Positions 16,574-25,377 are shown, counted from the stretch's first letter. The stretch is 64,000 bases of DNA from Actinomadura latina NBRC 106108 (GCF_001552195.1 NZ_BCQS01000036.1:1-64000), one strand, 5' to 3'. The notes: generated from the sequence alone by a model not told the origin. Numbers and translations are program-made.

Positions 16574-18217
16574 TCAGGACGAGGTCTTCTCGCCGAGGGC
16601 CGGGCGGTCGTCGCCGGAGTCCAGTGGTGGACGTTCGGGGACGACGGCCAGATCGGCCCGGAACCGGCGGTTGAGCGCGGCGCGCAGGCGGCCGGACGCG
16701 CTGCGGCCGCGCGGGCTGCCGATGCCGTCGATGGGCGGCGGGACGTCCAGGTCGGCGGCCGGCGCCGGGCGCGGATCGGTGATCGCGGCGATCGCCTCGT
16801 CCGGCAGGCGCCGCTCGACCTCGCTGTACCCGCCGTCCGGCGACTGCCGGATGATGCCGGTCTCCAGCCCGTGCGAGACGAGGCCGAGGTCGCGGCGCTG
16901 CAGGCCGACGCAGAGCCGGTAGGCGATGATGTAGCCGAGCACCGGCCCGAGGATGATCAGGGCGCGGAAGAACCAGGTCGTCCAGAAGAGCGGGATGTGG
17001 AACCGGTCGGCGAGGACGTCGTTGCCGCCGGCGAGCCACAGCGTCCCGTAGAAGACGACGCCGGCGACGCCGACGCCGGTCCGCGCGGGGACGTCGCGGG
17101 GCCGGTCCAGCAGATGGTGGATGCGGTCGTCGCCGGTCACCCAGCGTTCCAGGAACGGGTAGGCGGCGAGGCCGGTGAACAGCAGGCCGGGGACCGCGAG
17201 CGCCGGGACCAGCACGCTGAGCGCGACCGTGTGGCCCCACGCGGTGATCTCCCAGGCCGGCATGATCCGCAGCGCGCCCTCCAGCCAGCCCATGTACCAG
17301 TCGGGCTGCGAGCCGGAGCTGATCGCGCCCGGGTCGTACGGGCCGAAGAGCCAGATCGGGTTGATCTGGACGAACGCGGCCAGCAGCGTCGTCACGCCCA
17401 GCACCCAGAGGAAGAAGGCGGTGGTCTTGGCGATGAACACCGGGAAGAACGGGTAGCCGCGGACCGTCGTGTTCGTGCTGCCCTTGCCGGGGAACTGGGT
17501 GTGCGTCTGCCGCCAGGTCAGCACGATCGCGTGCAGCGGGATGAGCGCCGCGAGCAGGCCCGGGATCAGCAGGACGTGGATGACGTAGAGGCGCGGGATG
17601 ATGTCGGTCCCCGGATACTCCCCGCCGAACAGGAACATCACCGCGTAGGAGCCGACCAGCGGGACGGACGCGGTGACGCCCTCCAGGATGCGCAGCCCCG
17701 TGCCCGACAGCAGGTCGTCGGGGAGCGAGTACCCGAACAGCCCGTTCAGCATGACCAGCGTGAACATGGCGACGCCGATCAGCCAGTTCAGCTCGCGCGG
17801 CTTGCGGAACGCGCCGGTGAAGAAGTTCCGCAGCATGTGCACGAGGATCGCCGCCATGAAGATCAGCGTCGACCAGTGGTGGATCTGCCGGACGAGCAGC
17901 CCGCCCCGCACATCGAAGCTGATCTTGAGCGTGGACGCGTACGCCTCGCTCATCTCGACGCCCCGCAGCTTCGTGTACGAGCCGTTGTAGACCACCTCCT
18001 GCATGCCCGGCTTGAAGAACAGCGTCAGGTAGACCCCGGTCAGTACGATGATCACGAACGAGTACATCGCGATCTCGCCGAGCAGGAAGGTCCACTGGTC
18101 CGGGAACGCCTTGCGCAGCGACTTGCGGGCGAAACCCGTGGTACCGAGCCGCTCGTCCAGTGCGTGCGCCGAGGCGTCGACCCATCGCCCTCGTGCCCGG
18201 GGCATCGTGCCCGCCAT
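16574..18217 (-). CDS. qcrB: Cytochrome bc complex cytochrome b subunit (QcrB), stand-alone copy
   Basis: 547 residues. The cytochrome b core is intact: TM helices with heme-ligand His pairs (HHWSTLIFMAAILVHML and VIHVLLIPGLLAALIPLHAI), the Qo-site region FGYSLPDDLLSG, and PDWYMGW in the place of the PEWY loop. A basic N-terminal helix and a long C-terminal tail (about 420-547) match actinobacterial QcrB. In actinomycetes qcrB normally follows qcrC and qcrA; neither is here, and both neighbours are unrelated. It is therefore a paralogue or relocated copy. The start is ATG 18217 behind GAAGGG at 9 bases; earlier in-frame ATGs lack this signal. Confidence 0.9.
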   Translation of the reverse strand: MAGTMPRARGRWVDASAHALDERLGTTGFARKSLRKAFPDQWTFLLGEIAMYSFVIIVLTGVYLTLFFKPGMQEVVYNGSYTKLRGVEMSEAYASTLKISFDVRGGLLVRQIHHWSTLIFMAAILVHMLRNFFTGAFRKPRELNWLIGVAMFTLVMLNGLFGYSLPDDLLSGTGLRILEGVTASVPLVGSYAVMFLFGGEYPGTDIIPRLYVIHVLLIPGLLAALIPLHAIVLTWRQTHTQFPGKGSTNTTVRGYPFFPVFIAKTTAFFLWVLGVTTLLAAFVQINPIWLFGPYDPGAISSGSQPDWYMGWLEGALRIMPAWEITAWGHTVALSVLVPALAVPGLLFTGLAAYPFLERWVTGDDRIHHLLDRPRDVPARTGVGVAGVVFYGTLWLAGGNDVLADRFHIPLFWTTWFFRALIILGPVLGYIIAYRLCVGLQRRDLGLVSHGLETGIIRQSPDGGYSEVERRLPDEAIAAITDPRPAPAADLDVPPPIDGIGSPRGRSASGRLRAALNRRFRADLAVVPERPPLDSGDDRPALGEKTSS

Positions 18218-18345
18218 CGCCACCATCCCTTCGTCGCGCTTCTGCGCATAAGACGGCGTCGGGCGGACGAATGTGACATGCGGCGGTGTGCGCCCCGTCA
18301 CTCGCGGAACGGGTCACCCGCGGAACGGGGTCGCCCGCGGGGGCC

Positions 18346-19023
18346 TCAGCAGGCGGGCACGGCCAGGTGGCTGCGGCGCCGGTAGCGCGGGCGCCAGGTG
18401 ACCCGGTAGCAGAGCCGGATCGGCGGCGGCATCAGCCGCAGCACCGCGTTGCGGGTGGGCTCGGGGGCGCCGTCCAGCAGCCAGGGCAGGAACGTCCCGA
18501 GACCCCGGAGGCCCAGTTCGCGGCGGAACTCCACGTCGAAGGTGCCCCATTCGAAGGGCGTCAGGGTCTCCTGGATGAGCGGGAGGACGTTCGACTCCTT
18601 GAACTCCAGGAGGGCGTCCAGGGATGCGCGCAGCTCCCACGCGTACCGGGCGAACATGCCGGGGTCGCGGTGCTCCAGGGCCGCGTCCACGCCGTCGATC
18701 AGCGGGACGACCCGCAGCGTCTGCGTCGCGAGGCGGTCGAGGACGACGCCGACGCGTCCGAGTCCGCCGCGTCCGAGTCCACGGCGTCCGAGTCCGCAGT
18801 CGGGCGCCTGCTCGTCGGCGTCCTTGGCGTACATCACCGTCCACAGGGCGCGCTTCTCCGCGTCGTCCTGGATCCGCCAGTAGGAGGTGAAGAGGGACCA
18901 GGTGTTCGCGACCGCCGGACCGTCCGGCCCGGGTGCGGCCTCCAGCCGGGCCGTGTCGCGGCGGAACGCCTCGTACACGGCGTACAGCATCGTCAGGTCG
19001 TACCGTCTGGCCACGCTCTCCAT
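18346..19023 (-). CDS. Hemerythrin-like four-helix protein without metal ligands
   Basis: 225 residues. The overall pattern follows the actinobacterial hemerythrin-domain family (LTMLYAVYEAFRRDTARLEA, a second helix at WSLFTSYWRIQDDAEKRALW, a fourth helix LLEFKESNVLPLIQETLTP, then a GLRGLGTFLPWLLDG tail). The His and Glu positions that bind the di-iron site in relatives are replaced: the first helix has Tyr where His is expected, the second has IQDDAE for an HHxAED-like motif, and the fourth lacks its HxxxE. A loop between helices 2 and 3 is enlarged by three GLGR(R/G/V) repeats. The start at ATG 19023 follows GAGGAGG. Family from pattern memory; a non-metal role is inferred. Confidence 0.6.
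   Translation of the reverse strand: MESVARRYDLTMLYAVYEAFRRDTARLEAAPGPDGPAVANTWSLFTSYWRIQDDAEKRALWTVMYAKDADEQAPDCGLGRRGLGRGGLGRVGVVLDRLATQTLRVVPLIDGVDAALEHRDPGMFARYAWELRASLDALLEFKESNVLPLIQETLTPFEWGTFDVEFRRELGLRGLGTFLPWLLDGAPEPTRNAVLRLMPPPIRLCYRVTWRPRYRRRSHLAVPAC
18754..18798. repeat. 15-bp tandem repeat, three copies, coding
   Basis: GCGTCCGAGTCCGCC and two near-copies lie head to tail at 18754, 18769 and 18784. They encode GLGRR/GLGRG/GLGRV in the loop of the hemerythrin-like protein. In-frame slippage expansion is the likely origin. Confidence 0.85.
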
Positions 19024-19148
19024 GCCGCCTCCTCGCCTCCGCATCGGTGCCGCCACAGAGGTAGACGCGCCGGACACCTCTGAACGTGACACGATCTGGA
19101 GCCTGACTCCTGCGACGTGCCCCGCGGCGGGCGATGTATGCGGTCGGC

Positions 19149-19167
19149 GGGGCGGGGCGGGGCGGGG
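19149..19167 (+). other. Perfect (GGGGC)n tract, G-quadruplex candidate
   Basis: Four GGGG runs separated by single C bases occupy 19149-19167, in the 189-base gap between two leftward genes (18346-19023 and 19213-20466). On the plus strand this is an ideal short-loop quadruplex motif. It lies downstream of the secreted-protein gene and upstream of the hemerythrin-like gene. Nothing else is recognisable in the gap. Confidence 0.6.
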
Positions 19168-19212
19168 CGCACCGGGCCGGACGGCGTGCGCCGCCGCCGC
19201 CGGCCGGGTGCG

Positions 19213-20466
19213 TCAGGTCACCGGGTTGTCGACCAGGTAGACCTTCGGGGACGGCGCGTCGCACGCCGCCGGGACGGCGCCGGATCCGCCGCCGAAGGTG
19301 AAGTCGGCGGCGGCCGACCCGAGCCGGACCGAGACGCTCCGGGCGCCGGACGCCGGGGTGAACGGCCCGGCGGTCAGCGTTCCGTCGCCCGGCAGCGGCA
19401 CGGTGATCTGCTCGCCGCGGACGAGCGGGGTCCGCGGGATCGGGATGCCGCCGGACGGGATGACGTTCTGCGTCGCCGGCGTACCGCCCTCGACCTCCAG
19501 GTTCAGGGCCGTGACCGTGCCGGACGCCGAACTGTACCCCTTGTCGATGAGCCGGTTCACGGTCTCCGCGGGGATCACCAGCGCACCGCTCGCCTCGGTG
19601 AACGCGAAGGAGCCGCCCTTCTTGACCACCAGCGGGATGCGGGCGCCGACGGCGATGCCGACGTCGAGCGACTCACCGCCCAGCGTGCACCTGGACGGTG
19701 CGTCGATGATGCCGACCAGCTCGTTGGAGGCGGGCTCCGGGAAGTTCAGCGGCGCACCGGTGATCTTGGCCGGGGGCAGGCCCGGCGCTCCGCCCACGCC
19801 GATCGTCAGCAGCGCGTTGCCGGCGGACGGCTTGCAGTCCGCCTTGATCGGGATGCTGAACCCGGCCTGCGATTTCAGGTCGATCTCGGCCACCGCGTGG
19901 TCGAAGGCCAGCGTGACCTTGCCGCTGTCCGGCGCCTTGTACGGGCCGACGTCGAACGTCCCGGTCAGCGGCAGCCCGACCTTGAGCGGCTTGCCGGCCT
20001 CGATCGCGATGTCCTTGATCTCGAACGGGTCGCCGTCCGCGATGTTGATCGCGGACGGGGTGGAGTCGCTCGCGCCGATGGTCAGGTCGGTGACCCGCGC
20101 GTCGGCCTTGTCGATCCCGAGGATGGGCGCGAGCGAGGTCAGCCAGGACGGGAACGTGATGCTGCCCGAGCCCTGCGTCAGCCAGAAGTCCTGGCCGGGG
20201 CCGAGCTGCACGGGCGCCACGCCCTGCACGTCCACGTCCGTAGGCAGGTAGAACACCGGCAGGCCGGCGAGCGTGATCGTGCAGCCGATGGGCAGCTTGA
20301 ACCGCCCGGTGTCCACGCCGACCGCCGGGACGTTCCCCGGCGGGAGCGCGTGCGCGGCGGGCGCCTGGACGAGCGAGAGCACGACGGCGGCGGCGCCAGC
20401 GAGGGCCACCAGCCCGCGCCGCAGCCGGCCGCCGGAGCCGGGTCTGCCGGCTTTTTCGAATCTCAT
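19213..20466 (-). CDS. Secreted beta-rich protein with two similar modules, function unknown
   Basis: 417 residues with a twin-Arg-containing basic N-terminus and hydrophobic signal ending AHA (about residue 40), so exported. The mature protein looks like two related beta-rich halves: the first holds FKLPIGCTITLAG, LTQGSGSITFPSWLT and VTDLTIGASDSTP; the second holds a Cys-containing segment, GGSFAFTEASGALVIPAE, VTALNLEVEGGTP and a terminal Cys. Such repeated secreted proteins are frequent in Thermomonosporaceae and Streptosporangiaceae, but I cannot name a function. The start is ATG 20466 with AAGGG at nine bases. Confidence 0.75.
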   Translation of the reverse strand: MRFEKAGRPGSGGRLRRGLVALAGAAAVVLSLVQAPAAHALPPGNVPAVGVDTGRFKLPIGCTITLAGLPVFYLPTDVDVQGVAPVQLGPGQDFWLTQGSGSITFPSWLTSLAPILGIDKADARVTDLTIGASDSTPSAINIADGDPFEIKDIAIEAGKPLKVGLPLTGTFDVGPYKAPDSGKVTLAFDHAVAEIDLKSQAGFSIPIKADCKPSAGNALLTIGVGGAPGLPPAKITGAPLNFPEPASNELVGIIDAPSRCTLGGESLDVGIAVGARIPLVVKKGGSFAFTEASGALVIPAETVNRLIDKGYSSASGTVTALNLEVEGGTPATQNVIPSGGIPIPRTPLVRGEQITVPLPGDGTLTAGPFTPASGARSVSVRLGSAAADFTFGGGSGAVPAACDAPSPKVYLVDNPVT

Positions 20467-20653
20467 GGGGGGCATCCCTTCAGAAGTACGGAGTGACTGA
20501 TGGGTGCCGTCATGGTGAACCGGGGCACGCGGGCCGAGATACGGACGGCATGGCGGAAATGCGTCATCACGGTTGGCAACCGCACATACAAAATGCAGAT
20601 CGGCGAGCACCGGCGGTACGTTGGCGGGACGTCCGCGACGGAAGGGTGCGTGC

Positions 20654-21184
20654 ATGGCTGGTGAGGCGGTGGGCGCGGATATCGCGTCCCTGGTGCTGCG
20701 GCTGTCCGTGGGCGGCACGCTGCTCGCGCACGGCTGGAACCACGCGTGGGGCGGGGGCAGGATTCCCGGGACGGCGGGCTGGTTCGAGTCGATGGGGCTG
20801 CGGCCCGGCCGCCTGCACGCGCTGATGGCGACCGGCACCGAACTGGGCGCCGGCGTCCTGCTGCTGCTCGGCCTGGTCACCCCGCTGGCCGCCGCCGGGG
20901 CGGTCGGCACGATGGCGGTCGCGTTCGTCACCGCCCACGTGCGCAACGGCTTCTTCATCTTCCGGCCGGGGCAGGGCTACGAGTACGTCCTGATGATCAT
21001 CATGGTGGCGTGCGGGCTCGGCGCCCTGGGCGGCGGGACCGCGTCGCTCGACCACGCGCTCGGGCTTTCGGACGGTCTGTCCGGCTGGGCGGGCCTCGCG
21101 ATCACCGCGCTGGCCGGCGGCCTCGGCGCCGCGCTGCTGCTGGCGGTGTTCTGGCGTCCGGCCGGGCGGGCCGCGGAGAAATGA
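20654..21184 (+). CDS. DoxX family membrane protein
   Basis: 176 residues with four membrane helices in the DoxX arrangement: ADIASLVLRLSVGGTLLAHG, a GWFESMGL loop, GTELGAGVLLLLGLVTPLAA, and TAHVRNGFFIF followed by YEYVLMIIMVACG. DoxX-like proteins are linked to thiol redox homeostasis and oxidative stress in mycobacteria; here there is no partner. The start is ATG 20654 with GGG-rich signal; the open frame upstream (from 20573) has no membrane character. Single-gene unit ended by a hairpin at 21213. Confidence 0.85.
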   Translation: MAGEAVGADIASLVLRLSVGGTLLAHGWNHAWGGGRIPGTAGWFESMGLRPGRLHALMATGTELGAGVLLLLGLVTPLAAAGAVGTMAVAFVTAHVRNGFFIFRPGQGYEYVLMIIMVACGLGALGGGTASLDHALGLSDGLSGWAGLAITALAGGLGAALLLAVFWRPAGRAAEK

Positions 21185-21212
21185 GCGGGGCGATGAGCGG
21201 GGCCGGATGAGC

Positions 21213-21246
21213 GGGGCCGTCCTCCGCACACGAGGAGGCCGGCCCC
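21213..21246. terminator. Hairpin between DoxX and amylase genes
   Basis: GGGGCCGTCCTCC (21213-21225) pairs with GGAGGCCGGCCCC (21234-21246) with a small mismatch, loop of 8. It lies between convergent genes and probably serves both. Three copies of a GATGAGCGGGGC-like unit sit just before it (21180-21218). Confidence 0.65.
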
Positions 21247-21262
21247 GATCCATCGGGAGGGG

Positions 21263-23128
21263 CTATCTCCAGGTGTCGTTCGCCGTGTGCGCGGACGTCC
21301 CGGTGGTGTAGCTGCGGTTCCCGCCGTTCTCCCAGGTCACGGAGCCCGCATCGGTCTTCTTGAGGTACTTGTACTCGATCCTCGTGCCGGTGGGCAGCGG
21401 CACCGTGCCGCTCCAGGTCGGGTAGCGGTCGGGGGAGAGCTTGACGGCCTTGGACGTGTCCCACGAGCCGAGGGCCGGGACGCTGCCGACGACGTAGACG
21501 CTCGTCCCCCAGGTCGTGGTGGCGTAGACGTTGAACGCGTCCGAGACGGTCGCGGGCATGGAGGTGGGCGTCGCCGTGGGCGTCGCGCCCGTCCTGGCGT
21601 TCACGTGGATCGCGACCGCGCCGTGCGCGGGGATGGTCACGGTCGCGGTGCCGCCGGACACCGGGACGGCGGTGCCCGCGCAGCCGTCCGCGCCGCCGGT
21701 GATGCCGCCGGTGATGACGTCGCAGTAGACGCCGTCCGCGAGCCCGGTCCGGTAGGACGCGGTGGACGCGCCGGACGAGTCGTTGAGCCCGATCCAGCCC
21801 TTCGAGCCCCGGCTGAACCCGATGACGTCGCCCGCGGTGGCGGTGAAATCGGACACCGTCGCGGCGGACGCGGTCGCGTTGTGCCAGCCGACCATGCCCT
21901 TCATCCCGGTCGACTGCGTGATGCACTGCCAGCCGCTCGCGCAGTTCGTGTTCGTGACGAGGCCGCCGGAGTCCGCGGGCGGCGACTGCCCGGCGGACGA
22001 CCAGGCGAACCCGTCGAACACCGACGGCTTCCCGTACGGGTAGGCCAGCATGAAGTAGTTGGCCAGCACGTAGTCGGCGCCGTTCTTGTAGCTGAGCGTC
22101 GAGCCGTCCCGCTCGGTGTCGTGGTTGGTGATCATGGCGAAGGTCTGGGCGCCGCTCGCGTCCAGCGACCACGACGGGATGCCGGACAGGTTCGACAGCG
22201 TGCCGTTCTGGAACTGCGTCTTCAGGCCGCGCGCGTAGGAGAAGCCGAGCACGTCACCGTTCCCGGTGAACGCGGACGGCTTCAGTTCCGCGGTGCTCGC
22301 CCCTGGGACGACCTCCTGCGCGATGTAGGGCGCCCTGCCCTCGGCGGTGGTGTTGTCGAGCATGCCCTTGATGGCGGCGAAGTCGCTCTGCGCTATGTGC
22401 TTGGCGGCGTCGATCCGGAAGCCGTCCACGCCGAGCCCGATGAGGTCGTTGAGGTATCCGGCGATCTTTCCGCGGACGTAGCCCGATTGGGTCTTGAGGT
22501 CCGACAGCGAGACCAGTTCGCAGTTCTGCACCTCGGACGTGTCGTTCCAGTCGTCGATGCCCGCGTCGTCGTCGTTGCAGTATCCGTCATTGGCGTGGTG
22601 GAAGTCGCCGTAGCCGTACGGGACGGCCGGGTAGGAGAACCCTGCGGGGTCGAACGTCGATCCGTCGTACGTGGTGCTGACCGTGTTGTTGTGGCCCGCC
22701 ATGTGGTTGACGACCGCGTCCACGTAGACGCGGACGCCCGCGTTGTGGCACGCCGTGACCATGGCGGCGAACTGCGCGCGGGTGCCGAGCCGGCTGGTCA
22801 GGCCGTAGGAGACGGGCTGGTACACCTCCCACCACGGGTGGGCGCCGTCGCTCGTGCCGGCGAGGCTGACCGATTCGGCGGGCGGCGCGACCTGGACGGC
22901 CCCGTACCCGGCGGGTCCGAGCTGTCCGGTGCACGCCGCCGCGACCGACGGCCAGTTCCATTCCCACAGGTTGGCGGTGACGTCGCCCGCGTTCAGCGAG
23001 ACGGCGGCGCGGGCGGGGGAGTCGGGGAGCAGGGCGGCGGCGGGCGCCGTCCCGCCGAGGACGAGCGCGCCGGCGGCGAGCAGGGACCGGCGGCGGGGGA
23101 TTCTTGCGCGTTGCGCGTTGGCTGACAT
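21263..23128 (-). CDS. Secreted alpha-amylase (GH13) with C-terminal CBM20
   Basis: 621 residues. A basic twin-Arg-like N-terminus (RRRSLLAAGAL) forms the signal. The GH13 regions are complete: DAVVNH (region I), GFRIDAAKH with the nucleophile Asp (II), IAQEVV with the acid/base Glu (III), and ITNHDTERD (IV). After the catalytic barrel and domain C (to about 510) comes a Thr/Pro linker and a starch-binding CBM20 domain with YVVGSVPALGSWDTSKAV and TRIEYKYLKK. It hydrolyses starch outside the cell. ATG 23128 is preceded by AGGAG. Upstream sites resemble operators of MalR-type repressors, so maltose/glucose control is likely. Confidence 0.95.
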   Translation of the reverse strand: MSANAQRARIPRRRSLLAAGALVLGGTAPAAALLPDSPARAAVSLNAGDVTANLWEWNWPSVAAACTGQLGPAGYGAVQVAPPAESVSLAGTSDGAHPWWEVYQPVSYGLTSRLGTRAQFAAMVTACHNAGVRVYVDAVVNHMAGHNNTVSTTYDGSTFDPAGFSYPAVPYGYGDFHHANDGYCNDDDAGIDDWNDTSEVQNCELVSLSDLKTQSGYVRGKIAGYLNDLIGLGVDGFRIDAAKHIAQSDFAAIKGMLDNTTAEGRAPYIAQEVVPGASTAELKPSAFTGNGDVLGFSYARGLKTQFQNGTLSNLSGIPSWSLDASGAQTFAMITNHDTERDGSTLSYKNGADYVLANYFMLAYPYGKPSVFDGFAWSSAGQSPPADSGGLVTNTNCASGWQCITQSTGMKGMVGWHNATASAATVSDFTATAGDVIGFSRGSKGWIGLNDSSGASTASYRTGLADGVYCDVITGGITGGADGCAGTAVPVSGGTATVTIPAHGAVAIHVNARTGATPTATPTSMPATVSDAFNVYATTTWGTSVYVVGSVPALGSWDTSKAVKLSPDRYPTWSGTVPLPTGTRIEYKYLKKTDAGSVTWENGGNRSYTTGTSAHTANDTWR

Positions 23129-23203
23129 GGCGGCGAGCTCCTGACACGAGGCGCCTGGCGGGCGCCTGGAGGGGGTGGGGGACGGCCGTCCGCGAGCACC
23201 GTG

Positions 23204-23263
23204 AGAATGCTCTCTTCTTGCAGTCCCGTCAAGAGCTTGCGCAAGATTTCAATCAACTTGCAG
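23204..23263 (-). promoter_or_regulatory. Amylase promoter with three CTTGCA-type operators
   Basis: Reading leftward, -35 TTGACG (23232-23227) and -10 CATTCT (23209-23204) are 17 bases apart. Three related sites are spaced 19 and 21 bases: CTTGCAG at 23217-23223 between the boxes, the palindrome CTTGCGCAAG at 23236-23245 just upstream of -35, and CTTGCAG at 23257-23263. Streptomyces amylase promoters carry CTTGCAG-type repeats bound by the LacI-family repressor MalR/Reg1; the match here is by eye. Confidence 0.7.
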
Positions 23264-23278
23264 AAAGCCGACAGGGCC

Positions 23279-24319
23279 TCAGGTGGTGGCCTTCGCGCCG
23301 CGCGCGGCGACGCGTTCCCGCTGGGGAACCACGGTGTACTTGGGGTCTTCGGCCGACTGGACACCGGCGTAGAAGATGCCGAAGCGCGTGCAGGCCGAGC
23401 CCGCCAGGAGCGCCGTCCCGCTGACCGCCGCCGCCGCGCGGCCGCGCCCGGCGAGCAGGACGCTCCCGGCGGTGCCCGCGGCCGACAGGATCTCGCCCGC
23501 GCGCATGAACCGGCCGGCCTTGCCCTTCTTGTACGGCTCGGCGGCCAGCCCGGCTCGGTGCTCCAGGATCTTGGCCGCCGCCAGTTCCAGGACGGCGCCG
23601 GCCACGGCGGCGGTGCGCATCGGGCCGGTCTCGCGGACGGGCGCCCCGACCAGCGCCATTCCGGCCGCGGCGCTCGTGGCGGAGCCGGCGAACACGAACG
23701 GCAGCTCGGCACGCCCCTCGTGCCAGGCGGGGACCGCGGTGTCGGCGATCAGCACGGCGGTGTAGACCGTGACGGCCGGGCCGAGCGCGGCGGCCGCGGC
23801 GGTGGCGGCCCCGCCCAGGTGCGGGAAGCGCCCCGCCGCGTCGAGGACGGCGGCGCCGCCCGCGGCGGGCCCGTAGGCGGCGAGTATCCAGGAGCCCACG
23901 CTCATCGGCGAGGTCGGCTTCATCACCCGCAGCATGTTGTAGAACCGCGCGGGCCGCCCGAGGTCGTGGATCAGCGCGGCCGTCGACCCGGCGATCGCGG
24001 CCAGCGACGAGATCTTCAGCGCCCGTGCGGCGGCGGGCCGCCCGGTGAGCTGCGCGCCCGCGGCCATCGTCGAGCCGGCGCCGGCCAGCCCGCCGAGGAA
24101 GAGGTACGCGGCGACGTCGGCCGCCTTCCAGACCGGCGCGTTCAGGACGGGCAGGCCGTAGTAGGAGGTGAACTCGGCGTCCGGCACCACCGCCTTCTCG
24201 CCGCGCCCGCCGCGCCGCCGGCCGCCGCCGTCCCGGCGCCGCAGGCCCTTGCCGATCTGCGCCTCCCGGCCCGGCCGCGCGCCCTCCACGCCCTCTCTGC
24301 TGACGCCCGAGCTGTTCAC
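23279..24319 (-). CDS. NrfD/PsrC-type membrane quinone-interacting subunit
   Basis: 346 residues. After a basic cytoplasmic leader (residues 1-50) come about eight membrane segments (AAYLFLGGLAGAGSTMAAGA; ISSLAAIAGSTAALIHDLG; SPMSVGSWILAAYG; and so on), typical of NrfD/PsrC proteins that pass electrons between a ferredoxin-like subunit and the quinone pool. The GTG start at 24319 overlaps the stop of the Fe-S subunit gene by GTGA and is preceded by GGGAGGA. In Streptomyces-like genomes this pair usually follows a molybdopterin formate-dehydrogenase subunit, which is missing here. Confidence 0.85.
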   Translation of the reverse strand: MNSSGVSREGVEGARPGREAQIGKGLRRRDGGGRRRGGRGEKAVVPDAEFTSYYGLPVLNAPVWKAADVAAYLFLGGLAGAGSTMAAGAQLTGRPAAARALKISSLAAIAGSTAALIHDLGRPARFYNMLRVMKPTSPMSVGSWILAAYGPAAGGAAVLDAAGRFPHLGGAATAAAAALGPAVTVYTAVLIADTAVPAWHEGRAELPFVFAGSATSAAAGMALVGAPVRETGPMRTAAVAGAVLELAAAKILEHRAGLAAEPYKKGKAGRFMRAGEILSAAGTAGSVLLAGRGRAAAAVSGTALLAGSACTRFGIFYAGVQSAEDPKYTVVPQRERVAARGAKATT

Positions 24320-25248
24320 CGCGATCCTCCCGTGCGGCCGTGCACGGCGAAGACCGCCGCGAGCCCGCCGACCATGGCGGCGGCCGCCGCGCCCGCCCGC
24401 TTCCACATGGCCGGCAGGTCGCGCGTGGTGACGACCGGGTCCGGCGGCAGCCCGTAGACCTCCGGTTCGTCCAGCAGCAGGAAGAACGCGCCGTCGCCGC
24501 CGACGCCGTCCGCCGGGTCGTGGCCGTAGAGGCGGGCGTCCTCGACGCCGATGCCGTGCAGCTGCTCCACGCGCATGGCGGCCCGCTCGCGCAGCTCGTC
24601 CAGCGGCCCGTACTGGATCGAGTCGGTCGGGCACGCCTTCGCGCAGGCGGGTTCCTGGCCCGCGCCGAGCCGGTCGTAGCACAGCGTGCACTTCCAGACC
24701 CGGCCGTCCTCCTTGCGCTGATCGATGACCCCGTACGGGCAGGCGGGGACGCAGTAGCCGCAGCCGTTGCAGACGTCCTCCTGGACGACGACCGTGCCGA
24801 ACTCCGTCCGGAACAGCGCACCGGTGGGGCAGACGTCCAGGCAGGCGGCGTGCGTGCAGTGCTTGCAGACGTCGGACGCCATCAGCCAGCGGAAGTCGGC
24901 GCCGCCCTCGCCGCCGGACGCCGCGCCGGGGGAGGCGCCGGGGGAGTCACCGTGGTCGACGCCGGGCTCGGCATGGCCCATGGGCTTGTTCTGCTCGATG
25001 AACGCGACATGCCGCCAGGTGTCGGCGCCGAGGCCCTGCGTGTTGTCGTAGGACATGCCGGTGAACTCCAGGCCGTCCTCGGGGATGGCGTTCCACTCCT
25101 TGCACGCCACCTCGCACGCCTTGCAGCCGATGCACACCGACGTGTCGGTGAAGAACCCCATCCTGGGCGGGTGATCGGTGTACCCCGAATTGGCGGTGAC
25201 GTCTGGTTCGGCTCCGGCGAGCAGGTTCCGTCCGACCAAGCCGCTCAT
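24316..25248 (-). CDS. 4Fe-4S ferredoxin subunit, formate-dehydrogenase beta/NrfC-like
   Basis: 310 residues with four cysteine clusters: CIGCKACEVACKEWN, CKHCTHAACLDVCP, CNGCGYCVPACPYG, and CTLCY...CAKACP. The spacing is that of four-cluster electron-transfer subunits (FdnH/FdoH, NrfC, DmsB). The C-terminus (about 285-305) is a single membrane helix, as in FdoH. It passes electrons from a catalytic subunit to the NrfD partner encoded next. No molybdopterin oxidoreductase is encoded upstream: the adjacent gene is a divergent thioesterase. The start is ATG 25248 with a GGGAGG signal. Confidence 0.9.
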   Translation of the reverse strand: MSGLVGRNLLAGAEPDVTANSGYTDHPPRMGFFTDTSVCIGCKACEVACKEWNAIPEDGLEFTGMSYDNTQGLGADTWRHVAFIEQNKPMGHAEPGVDHGDSPGASPGAASGGEGGADFRWLMASDVCKHCTHAACLDVCPTGALFRTEFGTVVVQEDVCNGCGYCVPACPYGVIDQRKEDGRVWKCTLCYDRLGAGQEPACAKACPTDSIQYGPLDELRERAAMRVEQLHGIGVEDARLYGHDPADGVGGDGAFFLLLDEPEVYGLPPDPVVTTRDLPAMWKRAGAAAAAMVGGLAAVFAVHGRTGGSR

Positions 25249-25340
25249 CCCAGGACCTCCCATGCGCCGCACCGACGCTCCTCCGACTTCCCGGCAGCGC
25301 GCTTTCTACACGTGCGCATCCCGCCTGTCCCGCGGCTCCG

Positions 25341-25377
25341 TTGACGGGGACGTGCGGCGGGCGGTTAGCTTCTGGGC
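25341..25377 (+). promoter_or_regulatory. Leaderless promoter of the thioesterase gene
   Basis: TTGACG (25341-25346) and TAGCTT (25366-25371) are followed after six bases by the ATG at 25378. There is no Shine-Dalgarno. The TANNNT-N6-ATG layout is the common actinobacterial leaderless pattern. Confidence 0.6.
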
